A DNA stretch of 64,000 bases. Source: Paramarasmius palmivorus (Eukaryota > Basidiomycota > Agaricomycetes > Agaricales > Marasmiaceae). Under the pieces are notes generated by a model. The model was not told where the DNA came from and made no database searches. It saw nothing but the letters and a program-made list of their open reading frames with translations. Below, one piece after another: positions 48,301 to 60,027 of this stretch. The position numbers and the translations under genes were made by a program. The DNA is taken from NCBI GenBank assembly GCA_037176845.1, contig JAYKXP010000004.1, forward strand, positions 1 to 64,000, in the 5' to 3' direction. Within the stretch, counting starts at the first letter, position 1, and every line of letters starts with the position of its first letter.

Positions 48301-51022
48301 TTACATCTGAATCGAAAACCATCTGAGTAAACATCCGAATACGATCTTAGAAAACTCACCAGCCACGCCCAGAATCTTTCGAGTGCGTTCCTTGGCGGGG
48401 GTTCGTCGTAGCTGTGGCATCGCGCCTTTTAGATACGATGGACAAGGACTCAAGAAATATGCCTACCATTCTGCCTCTATTTCTGCGATATCTGAGACGA
48501 AGTCCATGTCGGCAGGACGGACGATCGACGTTTTCTTCCAAAGCTTGCAACCGATGTACAATATGGGGAACAAAACCAAAGGCAAATAGTTGGTGACGAA
48601 GGTATCGGTTGCCCAACTGTCCTTCAAGAAGACCTTCCAGCCACTGAACTGTTATCCGGGTGAATTTCGATAACATAGAACTACGATGTGCATCGACTCA
48701 CAAAGCATATGATGATGCACATGACGGCTGCATACCACGCTGTCGTCGCCAGTTAGACCGAAACGGATGATCCCGATGAATCTCTCGCACCTGCAAACGG
48801 TTGAAGGGAAGACGCGAAGGGGAGCTTCTTTCGGTCAAAGCCTTGTCGTTTGAGACCCGCATGGAATCGTATATATGTCACGGATATCCCGAACCAAGTC
48901 ATCAAACCCGCAATGGCTGAAAATCTCGCGAAATTAAATATGCTTAGTCAGGACTCTGTTGACTACTCACCAGTCATATTCTGGAACCACCCGAAGACAG
49001 TCCCGGCGCCACTAGAGACAACCATGTAGGAGAACCCAGAGAAGAGGGAACAAAACACAATAGAAATCCAGGGAAGACCTCTTCTTGAAGTGCGCATGAA
49101 AATTTTGGGAGCGTTCCCGGCTGCAGCAAGACCATCTGTCATCGTGAATCGGATCAGTACCGGAACCCAAAGACAATATGAGACTTACAGAGTGCTCGTG
49201 AACTGGTATATAGATCACTAGATGCCGCAGACCATGCAGATGTCAGTAGAGCTGCGTTGATGACCTGACCGAGGAGTACACAGAAGTTGGATCTTTGCGA
49301 AGTGCGATGATTGAAGGATACGTACCGATGGGAGGCCACCGATACCAGCGTTCTGTATGGCAATCACAAATGGAGAAGCACCAGCGGTGGTGCCCAAGTC
49401 CAATCTCTTCTCGTCGGAAGGAACAAGAAGACCGATGAGGAGTGTACCTCCAATGTAAAATAGTAAAATACGGATGTAGACCTGCAGGGTGGTAAGACTA
49501 TGCCCAGGAAAAAGCAAAACGACTCACTCTTTTGATAGCCCTCGGAATGTTGCGCCTATGAGAAAGGGTCAGTTTTCATATACCTGTCGCAGGGATTGTG
49601 GCAGACTCATTACCTTGGATTTTTAGCCTCACCAGCAGCGATTGCTACGATCTCGGTACCTTGATAGTCGGATAAACACCAGCGCTAACGAAAAGAGGCT
49701 TCACAATATACCTATGAACGAAAATGCAGCTTGTGTCATTACTGCCCACCTGTTGGTGGTCCGTGTCAGAGACGTTTCGCGAAGATGCCGGATTACTCCT
49801 CACCAGCCCAGGAACCGTCCTTCGGCGCCTGAGATGCCATTGAACTGAACAAAAGGACCGGGCTTCAGCCAGTAGCGGAAGCCAATTCGGTCGCCGCTGG
49901 GCCCGCCTATGAGTAGATTCATGAGTGGTGACTAACTGGAAACGCGATATGCTCACCTCCTAGATCAAGAATGATACCAAGGATAATCAATCCGACGATG
50001 GTGATGACTTTGATTGAACTGGAGTCTAGGGTTGAGGTCGTGTAATGAAATAACCAATGGGATACTTACGCGAAGACGAATTCTGCCTCTCCATACGCGC
50101 CTTCGGTCGATCTATGAGCTTCTAGGTGGAGATAGGGTAGCTGGAGCACATACCGGCACCAAGCAAGTTGATGACAATCACGACAATCATGCATATAGTG
50201 ATCCATAACGGATTCAGTTTATCACTGTTGGTCCAATATTCGATCAGGATGGCGGCTGCACTCAATTCGGAAGGTAACACGATGATCCAGTTGTACCTGT
50301 TTCCGGAACTGTGAACGGCGTGTTTCGACTATCATGTGGAGGAAATTTACCAATAATTCCATCCCATGGCAAAACTCAAGGCTAAAACAAAGTCAGCAGG
50401 TGGCGGCAAGCTGACTTGATCGAGTATTGACCTGGGTCGACGAATCGCTCTGCAAGCTTGATGTGCCCGCCTGGAAACACGGGGTCAGAAACGGTGCAGT
50501 AATTGCAGTGAAGTCACTGTTACCTGGAATGGGCAAGTACGCGACCATTTCACCAAGGGAGATCTGTTTATCTTTAGCGAAAGCGGTAGCAGTGAGGCAT
50601 TCCCCTACCATAACGGACCAACAAATTGATCCAACAACCATGTATCCCAGAAGGAGACCTGCATAATATCAGATGGCGTCGCACGATCGCGATAGCTTGA
50701 GAAAAAGCGCACCGATAGGTCCACCATTCCGAAGGGCATTTGCTGTTCCCAAGAACAAGCCAGTTCCAATAACCCCTACATCGCCCTTGAGTTTTCAAGA
50801 ATTCTATAAAGCAGATAAACGAACCTCCAATACTACAATGAAATCAACGTATGAATGATGAAAAGAAGCCTGGGCAACGCACCTAATCATGGCTACATGT
50901 CGATTCTTGAGCTCTCGTGCGAGTTTCACGTGCTGTCCGTCCCGTGTCGAGAGTGCGTACGGAGCTTCCAAGTCGGTGCGCTCAGCACGGTCGCTCTTGA
51001 GATCCAGGTCTTTTTCGCTCAT
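48301..51022 (-). CDS. YAT-family amino acid permease, tandem copy A
   Basis: Twenty-two exons, 540 residues: 51022-50883, 50832-50825, 50775-50713, 50658-50609, 50563-50524, 50470-50432, 50381-50351, 50296-50154, 50100-50070, 50018-49957, 49906-49804, 49749-49712, 49659-49614, 49555-49528, 49481-49326, 49264-49189, 49135-48971, 48916-48791, 48739-48702, 48648-48467, 48411-48360, 48306-48301. Twelve transmembrane helices are expected. Family blocks: [95 protein letters not shown] and [18 protein letters not shown]. This is the APC-superfamily Gap1/Dip5 group of plasma-membrane permeases. The protein ends FWAWLM, its Met and stop forming a separate 6-nt exon. Intact; specificity unknown. Confidence 0.9.
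50564..50608 (-). other. Stop-free 45-nt intron in permease copy A
   Basis: It starts gtaggg and ends acag, is a multiple of three and has no in-frame stop, so retention would insert 15 residues (starting VGECLTATAF) between VM and ISLGEM. Removal gives the conserved VMISLGEM. The matching intron of copy B (53742-53787, 46 nt) would shift the frame if retained. Confidence 0.8.
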
Positions 51023-51086
51023 AGTGGACGAGGGATGGCAGCAAGACGAAAGCAGAACACGAGATAAAGGCACCCATTAACTGCAA

Positions 51087-51096
51087 TATAAATACG
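51087..51096 (-). promoter_or_regulatory. TATA-like element of permease copy A
   Basis: Plus-strand TATAAATACG (TATTTATA on the coding strand) lies 65 bp upstream of the ATG. The same 10-mer is found 71 bp upstream of copy B. Confidence 0.5.
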
Positions 51097-51452
51097 GGGA
51101 GATAAACAGCAGTGAGGAAATATGAAAGACCCTATCAAGGATAAAAATAGAACGCGAGAGAGACCAGTCGAGTTAGGCCCGTTGCGTATCGCTGTCACTG
51201 TCACAGGCTCCGACCTTACGGCGCCAATACAAATCGAGTCACGTGGACGTGTGGTCCCGACTCCCGAGTATGCGGCGTTGCGGTACTGGGGCCCTGGATG
51301 TTGTCAAACGTCAAACCCCTTATCTGGCTCATTTTACCGGTAAGTATGGGAGACGACCGTTATAGTATTGGTAACCTGTGATGCTTCCCATTGATATCTC
51401 CTTATGAATTCCTGGTACAATATGTATACACTTGCAAGTGAGCAATACTCAG

Positions 51453-54228
51453 TTACATCTAGAAGGATATCCTCGTGAAGATATGCACAGGTACTACACA
51501 ATGCATGAGGGTACTCACCAACCATCGCCAGAACTTCTCCATGGCGTTTTTCGGCGGAGCTTCATCATACCTAGAAAGATCTCGTTAATACAAAATAAGT
51601 TTTCGAGCGTCCCGGAAAAGACGCACGTCTCTGCCTCTATCTCTGCAATATTCGTCACGAAATCCATTTCTTTGGCGCGGACCATCTTCGTCTTCTTCCA
51701 AAACTTGCAGAACAAAAACAAGATGGGGAACAAGGCTAGAGGAAGGTAATTGGTGACAAATGTATCAGTTGCCCAACTGTCTTTCAAAAAGACTTTCCAG
51801 CCACTCAGCTGCAACTGAAGTTAGCCGAACTCTAAATGTCATGTTTGAGCAGTTGCTTACAGTGCAGATAAGCAAGCACATAAAGGCAGAGTACCATGCT
51901 ATAGCATGCAGTCAGACGGAAATAGGCATGGTAGCATGATGAAACTTCGTACCCGCAAAAGGCTGTAATCTTGATGCGAATGGGAGTTTTGATCTTCCCC
52001 AGATCGTTGAGATAACTGTGACTTCGACGTGCAGTAAAAGTCATACCTATCAATCCCTTGCGCTTTGACCCCTGCATAGAATCGGATGTATGTGACGGAT
52101 ATGCCGAACCAAGTCATCAAACCAGCGACAGCTAAAACAGGTGAGGGGCTAAGAACACCTTGAGCGAGAGATGCGGACAGGAAACCTACAAGTCATGTTT
52201 TGGAACCAGGTGAACACGGTACCAGCACCGCTGGAAACACTCATGAACGCAAGTCCAGAAAACACCGAACAGAACACGATGGCGACCCATGGGAGTCCTT
52301 TTTTGGATGTACGCAGGAAGACCTTGGGCGCATTTCCGGCAGCGGCGAGGCCGTCTATCACCAAAGCCACGTTAAAGTTTGTATCAGTAACAGTCTCAAC
52401 AGTACTTACAAAGTGCTCTTGAACTAGTGTAGAGATCACTAGACGCCGCCGACCACGCAGATGTCAGTAAAGCTGCGTTGATGACCTATGACCGAGATTG
52501 AGGATCTGCACCGAGTCCTCCAGGACCGGAATTACTTACCGATGGAAGACCGCCTATACCAGCATTCTGAATAGCAATCACGAATGGCGAAGCACCGGCA
52601 GTGGTACCCAAGTTCAGTCTCGGATCGTTATAAGGAACGAGAAGACCAATAATTAATGTGCCTCCGATATAGAAGAGGAGGATACGGATGTAAACCTGCA
52701 AAGATCGTGAGATGCTAGAATCAGAAAGAATGATGGGCGACCCACTCTTTTGATCGCCCTTGGGATGTTGCGCCTGGAATAACCGATGTCAGTGCCCATA
52801 CATACACTCTGACTCCGTACGATTTGAAGATGTTCACCTCGGATTCTTAGCCTCGCCTGCTGCAATCGCTACTATTTCGGTACCTATGAAGGAGAATGCG
52901 GCTTGAGTCATCACTGCCCACCTATTGAATAGTTTATGAGAGTTTGAAGGTGTCTTCGGTGAACCTGGGGAATAGTCTCGTACCATCCCAAAAAGCCTCC
53001 CTTGGCGCCTTGAATTCCATGAAAGGGTGCAAAGGGGCCCGGATGTATCCAGTAGCGGAAACCAATACGGTCCTTATTCGGTCCACCTGCGTTCAGTGAT
53101 TAGTAGATGTAGACAAGAACTAAGCGGACAAATTCTAACCTCCGAGGTCGAGAACGATACCAAGAATAATGAGCCCGACTATAGTGATAACCTTGATTGA
53201 ACTGGGTGAAGGACGGGGAAAGCGTGAGCAAGAATGGCCGAAATTAAAGACAACACTGACGCGAAGATGAACTCTGCCTCGCCATATGCGCCTATGCTAC
53301 GGTGAGCCCCGGCCAGCTGCGAAAAGGAATGATACGTACCAGCACCAAACATGTTAATAATTACGACAACGACTAGACATATTGATATCCAAGCCGGATT
53401 GAGCTTAGCGCTGTGCGTCCAGTATTCAATCAGAATAGCGGCAGCACTAAGTTCCGTTGGTAACAGGATGGTCCAGTTATACCTGAGGCAAAAGGTGTCT
53501 AAAAAGGCGGGATCTGGGCGCATATTAGCTTACCAGTAGTTCCACCCCATAGCAAAACTCAGTGCTGGAGGGAAATGAGTGTCCATCGAGCATTAAATGA
53601 AGTTGATGCTGACCAGGATCGACAAAACGTTCTGCTAGTTTTATATGACCACCTGGACGAGATCAGAAACAGTGCAGTAATTGCGGTGAAGCCACTGGTA
53701 CCTGGAATTGGTAGGTACGCAACCATTTCACCGAGACCGAGCTTGTCATAATGAGCATCGAATGGGATACAGTGGCGTGTTTCGTACCATAACGGTCCAA
53801 CATATCGATCCGATTACCATGTATCCCAGAAGAAGACCTGTCAATCAAACAAAATGAACGAGGGACTCCAAACCACGGGAGTGTTTGACTACGCACCGAT
53901 AGGACCTCCATTTGCTAGCGCAGTGGCTGTTCCTAAGAAAAGACCCGTTCCAATGACACCTGCAACGTCATTCGGTTCGACCTTAAAGGCAAACTGAAAA
54001 GGGTATAGACCAACCTCCAATACTAGCAGCAAGTGGTTAGTGAACAGAAAGGAGAGATGGCGAGAGGGCACACCTAATCATAGCTACATGTCGATTCTTC
54101 AGCTCTCGAGCGAGCTTTACATGTTGTCCATCTTCTGTTGGTAATCGACCTGGGGATTCCAAATCCGACCCCTCAGAGCGGTAGTCTTCCTTGACTTTGT
54201 CTACTTCTGATTTTTCGTGCATGGCCAT
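51453..54228 (-). CDS. YAT-family amino acid permease, tandem copy B
   Basis: Twenty-two exons, 545 residues: 54228-54074, 54022-54015, 53959-53897, 53837-53788, 53741-53702, 53652-53614, 53564-53534, 53482-53340, 53291-53261, 53201-53140, 53086-52984, 52921-52838, 52773-52746, 52695-52540, 52485-52410, 52354-52190, 52131-52047, 51993-51953, 51898-51861, 51808-51627, 51570-51519, 51458-51453. It is closely similar to copy A along its whole length ([57 protein letters not shown]), in the same orientation, 430 bp upstream. Intron positions agree except that one intron of each copy is missing from the other. No frame break was found once the 46-nt intron at 53742-53787 is removed. A second ATG two codons downstream is an alternative start. 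Confidence 0.9.
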
Positions 54229-55392
54229 GAAGGTGGATAGAGAGGAGAATAAGGCTCCGTGGGGGCGAAACTCGTCATTGGGGAAACGAGACTGACGGTA
54301 TAAATACGATCCGGAATGGAGTTGGGAAGCATGGTAGTTTTGAATAAAAAAGGGCCCTATCAATTACTGAAATAGCCGTATGGAGCAACCTTTAAACCCG
54401 TATGCGATGATAAAATGCCGATGGGTAAACGTTAAACGTTCGTATCTCCTCTGCCACAAAATCGTGTCCAGAAAGCCTGATGTATATCAAAGTACTTGAA
54501 ACTCGGTGGTGGTAGCAGACCAAGATAAAAAATCATTCTCAAGCTAGTCTTCGGAGCTCGGTACATTCGTCCGCAACATGTCATCAATCATATTTCGATA
54601 TCTACACCTTGGCACCATCTAACAACCAGACTTTGAGCTTCATTGGTACTTATGCCAGAATATTGACCGCCTGTGCCCATAATCTGACCTTTTGCGCAAA
54701 TGAATCGTTCCTCACTGTAGGGTCCGTGGGGTTCACTGCCAGTCCATCCTCGGAGACTATAGTTGTCCCAAGTTAAGTTGGTTCCAAAAACGGAATCAAT
54801 CGTTCATTCCATCTCCTCCAACTGTGGCCCTATGTTCTATGAGGGCGCCGGCATTACAACATCGGTATCGTCTCCACATTGGTCGGGCGTTTAGATAGGA
54901 AAGTTCTGGCAAAGTCTTTCGTAGGTATTTTGGAATACTGCTGTAATCCTGACGTCTCACTCACATTTTTGTGATGGACCATCGAGGGAGCCCCTCCCAG
55001 GTGCGATGAGTAACACCAGGGCCGGGCGATATATGTTCGAGGACAGAGAACTTGAACCTGCTTGAAGGTTTGACCAAAACACCGATGACTCCACATTTTC
55101 GACTTTGGCAAAGCAAGGAACGTCGGCGTCTTGGCAGGATTAACCTTTTCTTCCTTCTTTTTTAGTTGCCGATCTCCTCAATGTGCCAAGACTGTATACG
55201 AGCGGCTGCCTTGTGGACGTGAACCACAATTTAGATCGGCATTTGAATCCCTTGTTGACTCATTGGTTCGACGCTGCGAGTGGACTGGCTCGTCTACAGC
55301 AAACACAAGTGCAACCTTCGTAAAGAAAATCATCCAATGACATCGTCGTTCGAATTTTGTCTAGTACTTGACCGGAAACTCTTCATATTGCA
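54229..55392. other. Gene-free stretch, about 1.16 kb
   Basis: Longest stretch without a gene. It holds the promoter of permease copy B at its left end and the 3' flank of the hydantoinase gene at its right. I could not recognise a protein, repeat ends or an RNA gene; a decayed sequence cannot be excluded. Confidence 0.55.
54299..54308 (-). promoter_or_regulatory. TATA-like element of permease copy B
   Basis: Plus-strand TATAAATACG, identical to the element upstream of copy A, 71 bp before the start codon. Confidence 0.5.
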
Positions 55393-58300
55393 TTAACTTC
55401 GGTAGGTCTCAATCACAGACTTTGGAGTCATGTATTGCCCGATAGGCACATACGGGTCTTTTAACCTGAAGTAGAGATCCATTAGCTACGAACCAGAAGC
55501 TCCAGCTACAAGTACATACCCAAATGCCTCTGGGCCACCCGTTCTTAGCCCTTCTAGAGTCGTCCACAGAGGTGAACCGGCAAGGGCTATGACTGCACAA
55601 ATCGTGAGGCATGGTCTCAGCACAATCGAAGTGACATACCAGTAACCCTCAATCCATATGAATCTGCCGGTCAAAATGAATACACTAGCAGCATCGAATC
55701 AGAGTCACAGTTACTTACACATCTGAGTGCCGAGATGGCTTCCACTCTGCGAGTCAAGGACGGCAATGAGATCTGGAACTATAGCCACCATAGTTCTTGT
55801 TCCATCCGCTTTGTCGATATAGGCTGCAAGATTCTCGTTCTGGAACGGTATCACCAATCTAGACCCGTCATCCTCAGTAGCTACAGACGAATCTTCCAGT
55901 TCATCATCACGCAGAGGGGCAATAGTCACTTCTCCCCAAGTAAATCCAGCCCGTACCTCCTGTGGATATCGTCAGAGATGAGTAGATAGCAAGAGAACGA
56001 TATTTCTGACCCTCGATACGTTGATAATCTTGCCCACAAAGATACATTTCCCTGTCTGTAGCTTCAAGATCTCGTCTGGAACACTCTTCATGTCGTTTCT
56101 CTGCCGGCAGATAGCAACAGCCCTGCCAATCCACCACGCTTGACTCTGCGTCCGGACAATACCATAATCCCGTACATCACTCAACGCCAGCGGAGGGGGA
56201 ACCAAAGCAGCACCAGATCCCATTTCGGTCGTGACGGTACGCATCAGAGTTTCGACGAGGAACTGACTCTTAGTTTTCGTGAGCAACTGGGCAAGATATT
56301 AGTCTCAGAGAAAATGAGTACACTGAACGCCAAATACCACGACATTGCCGTCGCCATCACAGAGTCCGCAGGGTATAAGTCTGCGAGCCAAAGAGTTAGC
56401 AGCTGATTAAATAAACGGAGATAGCTTGGGCTTACGCGTTTGGGCGATTGTACACAGCTAAAAGCCCGTTAAAAACTGAAGTTGATAAGTGAGATGTTAC
56501 GCACCAGGTAGTACTTGATTCAACATAGGGTATGCTGTAATATTTGTTAGGAAACCTGAGTAGTACACAAGAAGATTAGTTCACCTCGTCCCATTAAATC
56601 GGCGTCAAGCACTGGAAGATTATAGTAGCTGAAAAGGACACTTTCAATGCTAGATTCCGCAAAGAAGATATACATACGTACAAGGAGGTGATCAGAGGCT
56701 TCATCCCATTTCCGCCGCCAATTTCGTCACAAATCGTCGCTTTATACTCCCCGATACCTATGAACTTCCCCAACTCTTTACCGGCTTCTACGACGGGCAT
56801 CCCACCCATGATTCGTTCACCACTAACACTAGGCGATCCCATGACACCCCCTCTGACGATTTCAGCATCATCGGGTAGCGAAGTGTGGTCGATTATGCGT
56901 ATAGAACCACCGTTTCGAAGGATTGCACGACACATGAGGTAGGCAGGATATGGCGTACCCCCTCCGCCTGTGCCCAGAATACCACACCCTTCCATGATAA
57001 AGAACAAATCGGTTTCGGAGAGGTGCCATACATTGTCCTTGATGAGCGGTCGGTAAGTCTCGTAGTTAATGATTTCCTCGACTTCCTTTGGTGTAATAGA
57101 CGGTGGCGGCGTACTGGAGGTCTTTTCTGGTGCATCGATGTCTTCCCCTACATCGTTGTCATCCTGGAATACCACCAACCTATCCGAAGCACTGTCCCCA
57201 ATTTCTCCGATAGCCCTGACTATGAGTCTCGTCGCCTGGTTCGTGACGTATTGAACTGGAAGGACCTGTACTTCCACGACCTTAACACTCTCGGGCTTTG
57301 CACCAGCCTCTACACATTTCTTCTTGGCCTCTTCTTTAATTCGCTCCAGGACATCGGGAAGAGATCTTCCTTGCAATATCTCGATAGTGTCTACATCTCC
57401 GGAGACATTGGCGATGGCAGCACCGACAGCGTTGGCGACGCTGTGGAAAGGGGGTATAATGATCTCGCCGACGCCGTCAATCTTCTCTGGTGCTAGAATT
57501 GACCCGCCGCCGACGAGGAGAAGAGTACAATCTTCAGGGGACGTTTTCATCCGGTCAACGACATTCTTTCCGCGAGATCAGGTAAGTCATAGGTGTCAGG
57601 ATCTAACCGTGTACAACGAACCTCAAACATCTTCTTAATCTGAATCCTCGCTTTCTCCACTGTCTCCTCGGATATTTCATCAACCTTTGATTTAGCATCC
57701 GTTTGCATGTCGATGTCAGCAGTGCCTCCACGGACGCATATATCGGTCGCAGTGAGCACGGAGCCTCCAAAACAGAGCGCATCTCGAGTCAGGTAATGTC
57801 CAACGGAGTCGGGTCCCACTGTGACCTTTCCGTCTGAAGCGCGAACACGCGAACCGCCGCCTAGGCCTATAGAATTGACATCTGGCATTGCAAAACTGTT
57901 TCGTATTCAGCCTCGAAACAAGGAATGGATTGTAGGGAATCGACTCACTTGGTTCGTACTCCGCCAACTATCAAAACGATTTGTGAGATACACAAAAGAT
58001 GTCACTGGTTATTGCGCACCTTCTATGAAAGCTGCAGCCTGTCGAGGAAACCCACTTGGCAGCAGCACACCAACATCTGTCGTCGTTCCACCGACATCCG
58101 CAACAAGCATGGTTTTTCCGGAACCTGTACAGTAACAGGCCGTGAGAAGATATGCAGCGCAGAAAGGTGGTTTACAGAGGTACCTCCATGAAGTCCAACG
58201 CCTGCCAAGAAACTTGCACCACGCATAGAATTGGTAGCTCCAGAGGAAAACGTTCTGATGGGGAGGCGTGCTGCAGATGCTGCTGTAGTGAGGGTCCCAT

Positions 58301-59416
58301 CATTCTGAAATCATTTTGAGGTGTGAGGTCAAACATCCGAAGAGGGTTGTTAAGGTACCTGGGTGATATATAGAGGGCATCTTAGGCCCAATCTCTTCAT
58401 TGCGTTTTGGAACCCACGAATGGTACGTTTGGCAAATGTCGTAATCGACGCGTTTAGAATCGAAGCATTCTCGCGTTCAAGAAGACCAACTTGCCCAACT
58501 ATTCTAGAGTATAAGTGGTTGATGTATTCAGGGAACATACCAACTCACCGTCTCTAGAACAGACAATGTTGTAGGTATCTCCAAGATGACGGCTCAAGAT
58601 GTTCCCGGCAGCGTACTCATGATCTCCAGAAACGTCGAGAGGTGAGACTGTAGCAGGTCTTCAGCCTAGACGTATGGCGCCGACCATAGAACAACTCACA
58701 GACACCGACTAGCACTATATCCTTGATACCCTTTGACTTGATGATTTCTGCTTGCTCTACAAGTTCTGATTCGATGACCGGGTTGATAGTACGACCATCA
58801 CTGAGGAAAACACATAAGAAAAGTCTTCGAAAGTTGGCCCACATTTTCGTACATTTGTAGACCTCCGGATATGATCGCAGTATGACCGTTCATTATTTTC
58901 TCGAGGTGGGCGGGAAAGTCGATGAACTAGAGATGTGTCAGCTGGAGTTCTTGTTATAATGGGACATTTGCGTACAGGTGGACATTCTACGGTATACGGG
59001 GCAGCAAGTCGAATGACTGCTACTTTCGACAATCTTGATGAGTCGGATTGCACGACTGCATTTATGAAATGCTGAAAGTTCGCTTAATGGTCAGTATTGT
59101 GCGATGTATCAAGAGGTAGGGCTGACGTACCGTGGTCCCAATCGTCAGACTCAACACGTCTTCCTTCTTGATACCACTCTGATCAAGTATCGTCTTCACG
59201 GCCAGTTCAATACCATCGGTGACATTGGGAGTTGTAGGGTGCTTGTGAAAGGCAACAACGCCTCTCTTCTTTGGGTCGTTTATCTGATCTGGACGAACAT
59301 CGAGAAGAACGCTATCCTGTCGTTGACTAGGTGAGGTGACTCGGACTTTGCGATGAGACGTGGCAGTAGGATCTTACCGTGTTGGTTCCACCGACATCTA
59401 CACCAATGCGATACAT
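55393..59416 (-). CDS. Hydantoinase/oxoprolinase fused to DUF917 domain
   Basis: Twenty-one exons, 987 residues: 59416-59378, 59316-59131, 59071-58976, 58926-58853, 58800-58700, 58647-58549, 58498-58359, 58304-58184, 58124-58020, 57967-57949, 57895-57622, 57565-56682, 56628-56585, 56534-56505, 56457-56436, 56380-56338, 56286-56011, 55959-55719, 55663-55640, 55592-55520, 55465-55393. The N-terminal two thirds is hydantoinase A/oxoprolinase: MYRIGVDVGGTNTDSVLLDV, LTIGTTHFINAVVQ, LVADVGGTTTDVGVL, GLGGGSRVR. The last third is DUF917 (S-methyl-thiohydantoin desulfurase-like): METD-type LSETDLFFIMEGCGILGTGGGG, CDEIGGGNGMKPLI, YGLRVTVIALAGSPLWTT. Probably an ATP-dependent enzyme acting on cyclic ureide or amide rings in the cytosol; substrate unknown. 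Confidence 0.88.
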
Positions 59417-60027
59417 GATGATGGTTGTTCGAGTCAGAGATTGGTATTGAAAGGCTCAGGCTCGAAAATGCTGAGAACATATTCGTGGAATTGGGCGGGA
59501 TTACGGGAACGGCAAGAGAGATAGCTGAATTGTTGAAGCGCTTGTTTGCCTATCTCTCGGGAAGGTGGGAAATTTAGGCCGAGATCCGACTCGGTGCAGA
59601 CCTTCGACTTACTCGGACTCTAGCCGTCACGATATCTGGACGTCAAGCTTTCTACTCGAGCATCTTCTTCATGGCACTATCAAGAGACCTGTCTTTAGCT
59701 GCATCGTTCACACTGTAGTCTGTCAGTGTTGCCTTTTGGCTGCTAAAACCTTGTGTCGAAAAAGCGGCGCAACAGGAGTTCTCATCCTTGAAGAATCCAT
59801 GAATTAAACTCTAATTCCACGAGTCAGTCTATAGGGAGAAAGACGGCGCTACCCACGACGCGTGTTTGGGTCGCGTAACTTGGGTTGGCCAGAAAAGTGG
59901 ACTGTCCTGCCTTTTCTGGATTAGTAGTGCACGGACCATTCATCCAAACTTTGGGCTTCCAATCCAGGCTCAAAGTTCTCCTTAAAGCCTCTTTTTCTTC
60001 TTCTACCACCACCACCGCTCTTTCACA
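59417..60027. other. Bidirectional promoter region, about 610 bp
   Basis: Between divergent start codons of the hydantoinase fusion (-) and the GT61 gene (+). No coding sequence or clear motif noted. Confidence 0.6.

Noticed and set aside
53742..53787. Apparent +1 frameshift in permease copy B relative to copy A
   Set aside because: The extra base lies in a 46-nt intron (gtacga...acaag). Removing it gives [16 protein letters not shown], in line with the family, so the gene is intact.
54854..55111. 85-codon minus-strand frame in the largest gene-free stretch
   Set aside because: No supported start context, splice partners or similarity; likely chance.
56476..56504. A 29-nt intron in the hydantoinase gene
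   Set aside because: Too short for splicing. Using the next acceptor gives a 47-nt intron and the sensible sequence LPAVYNRPNA.
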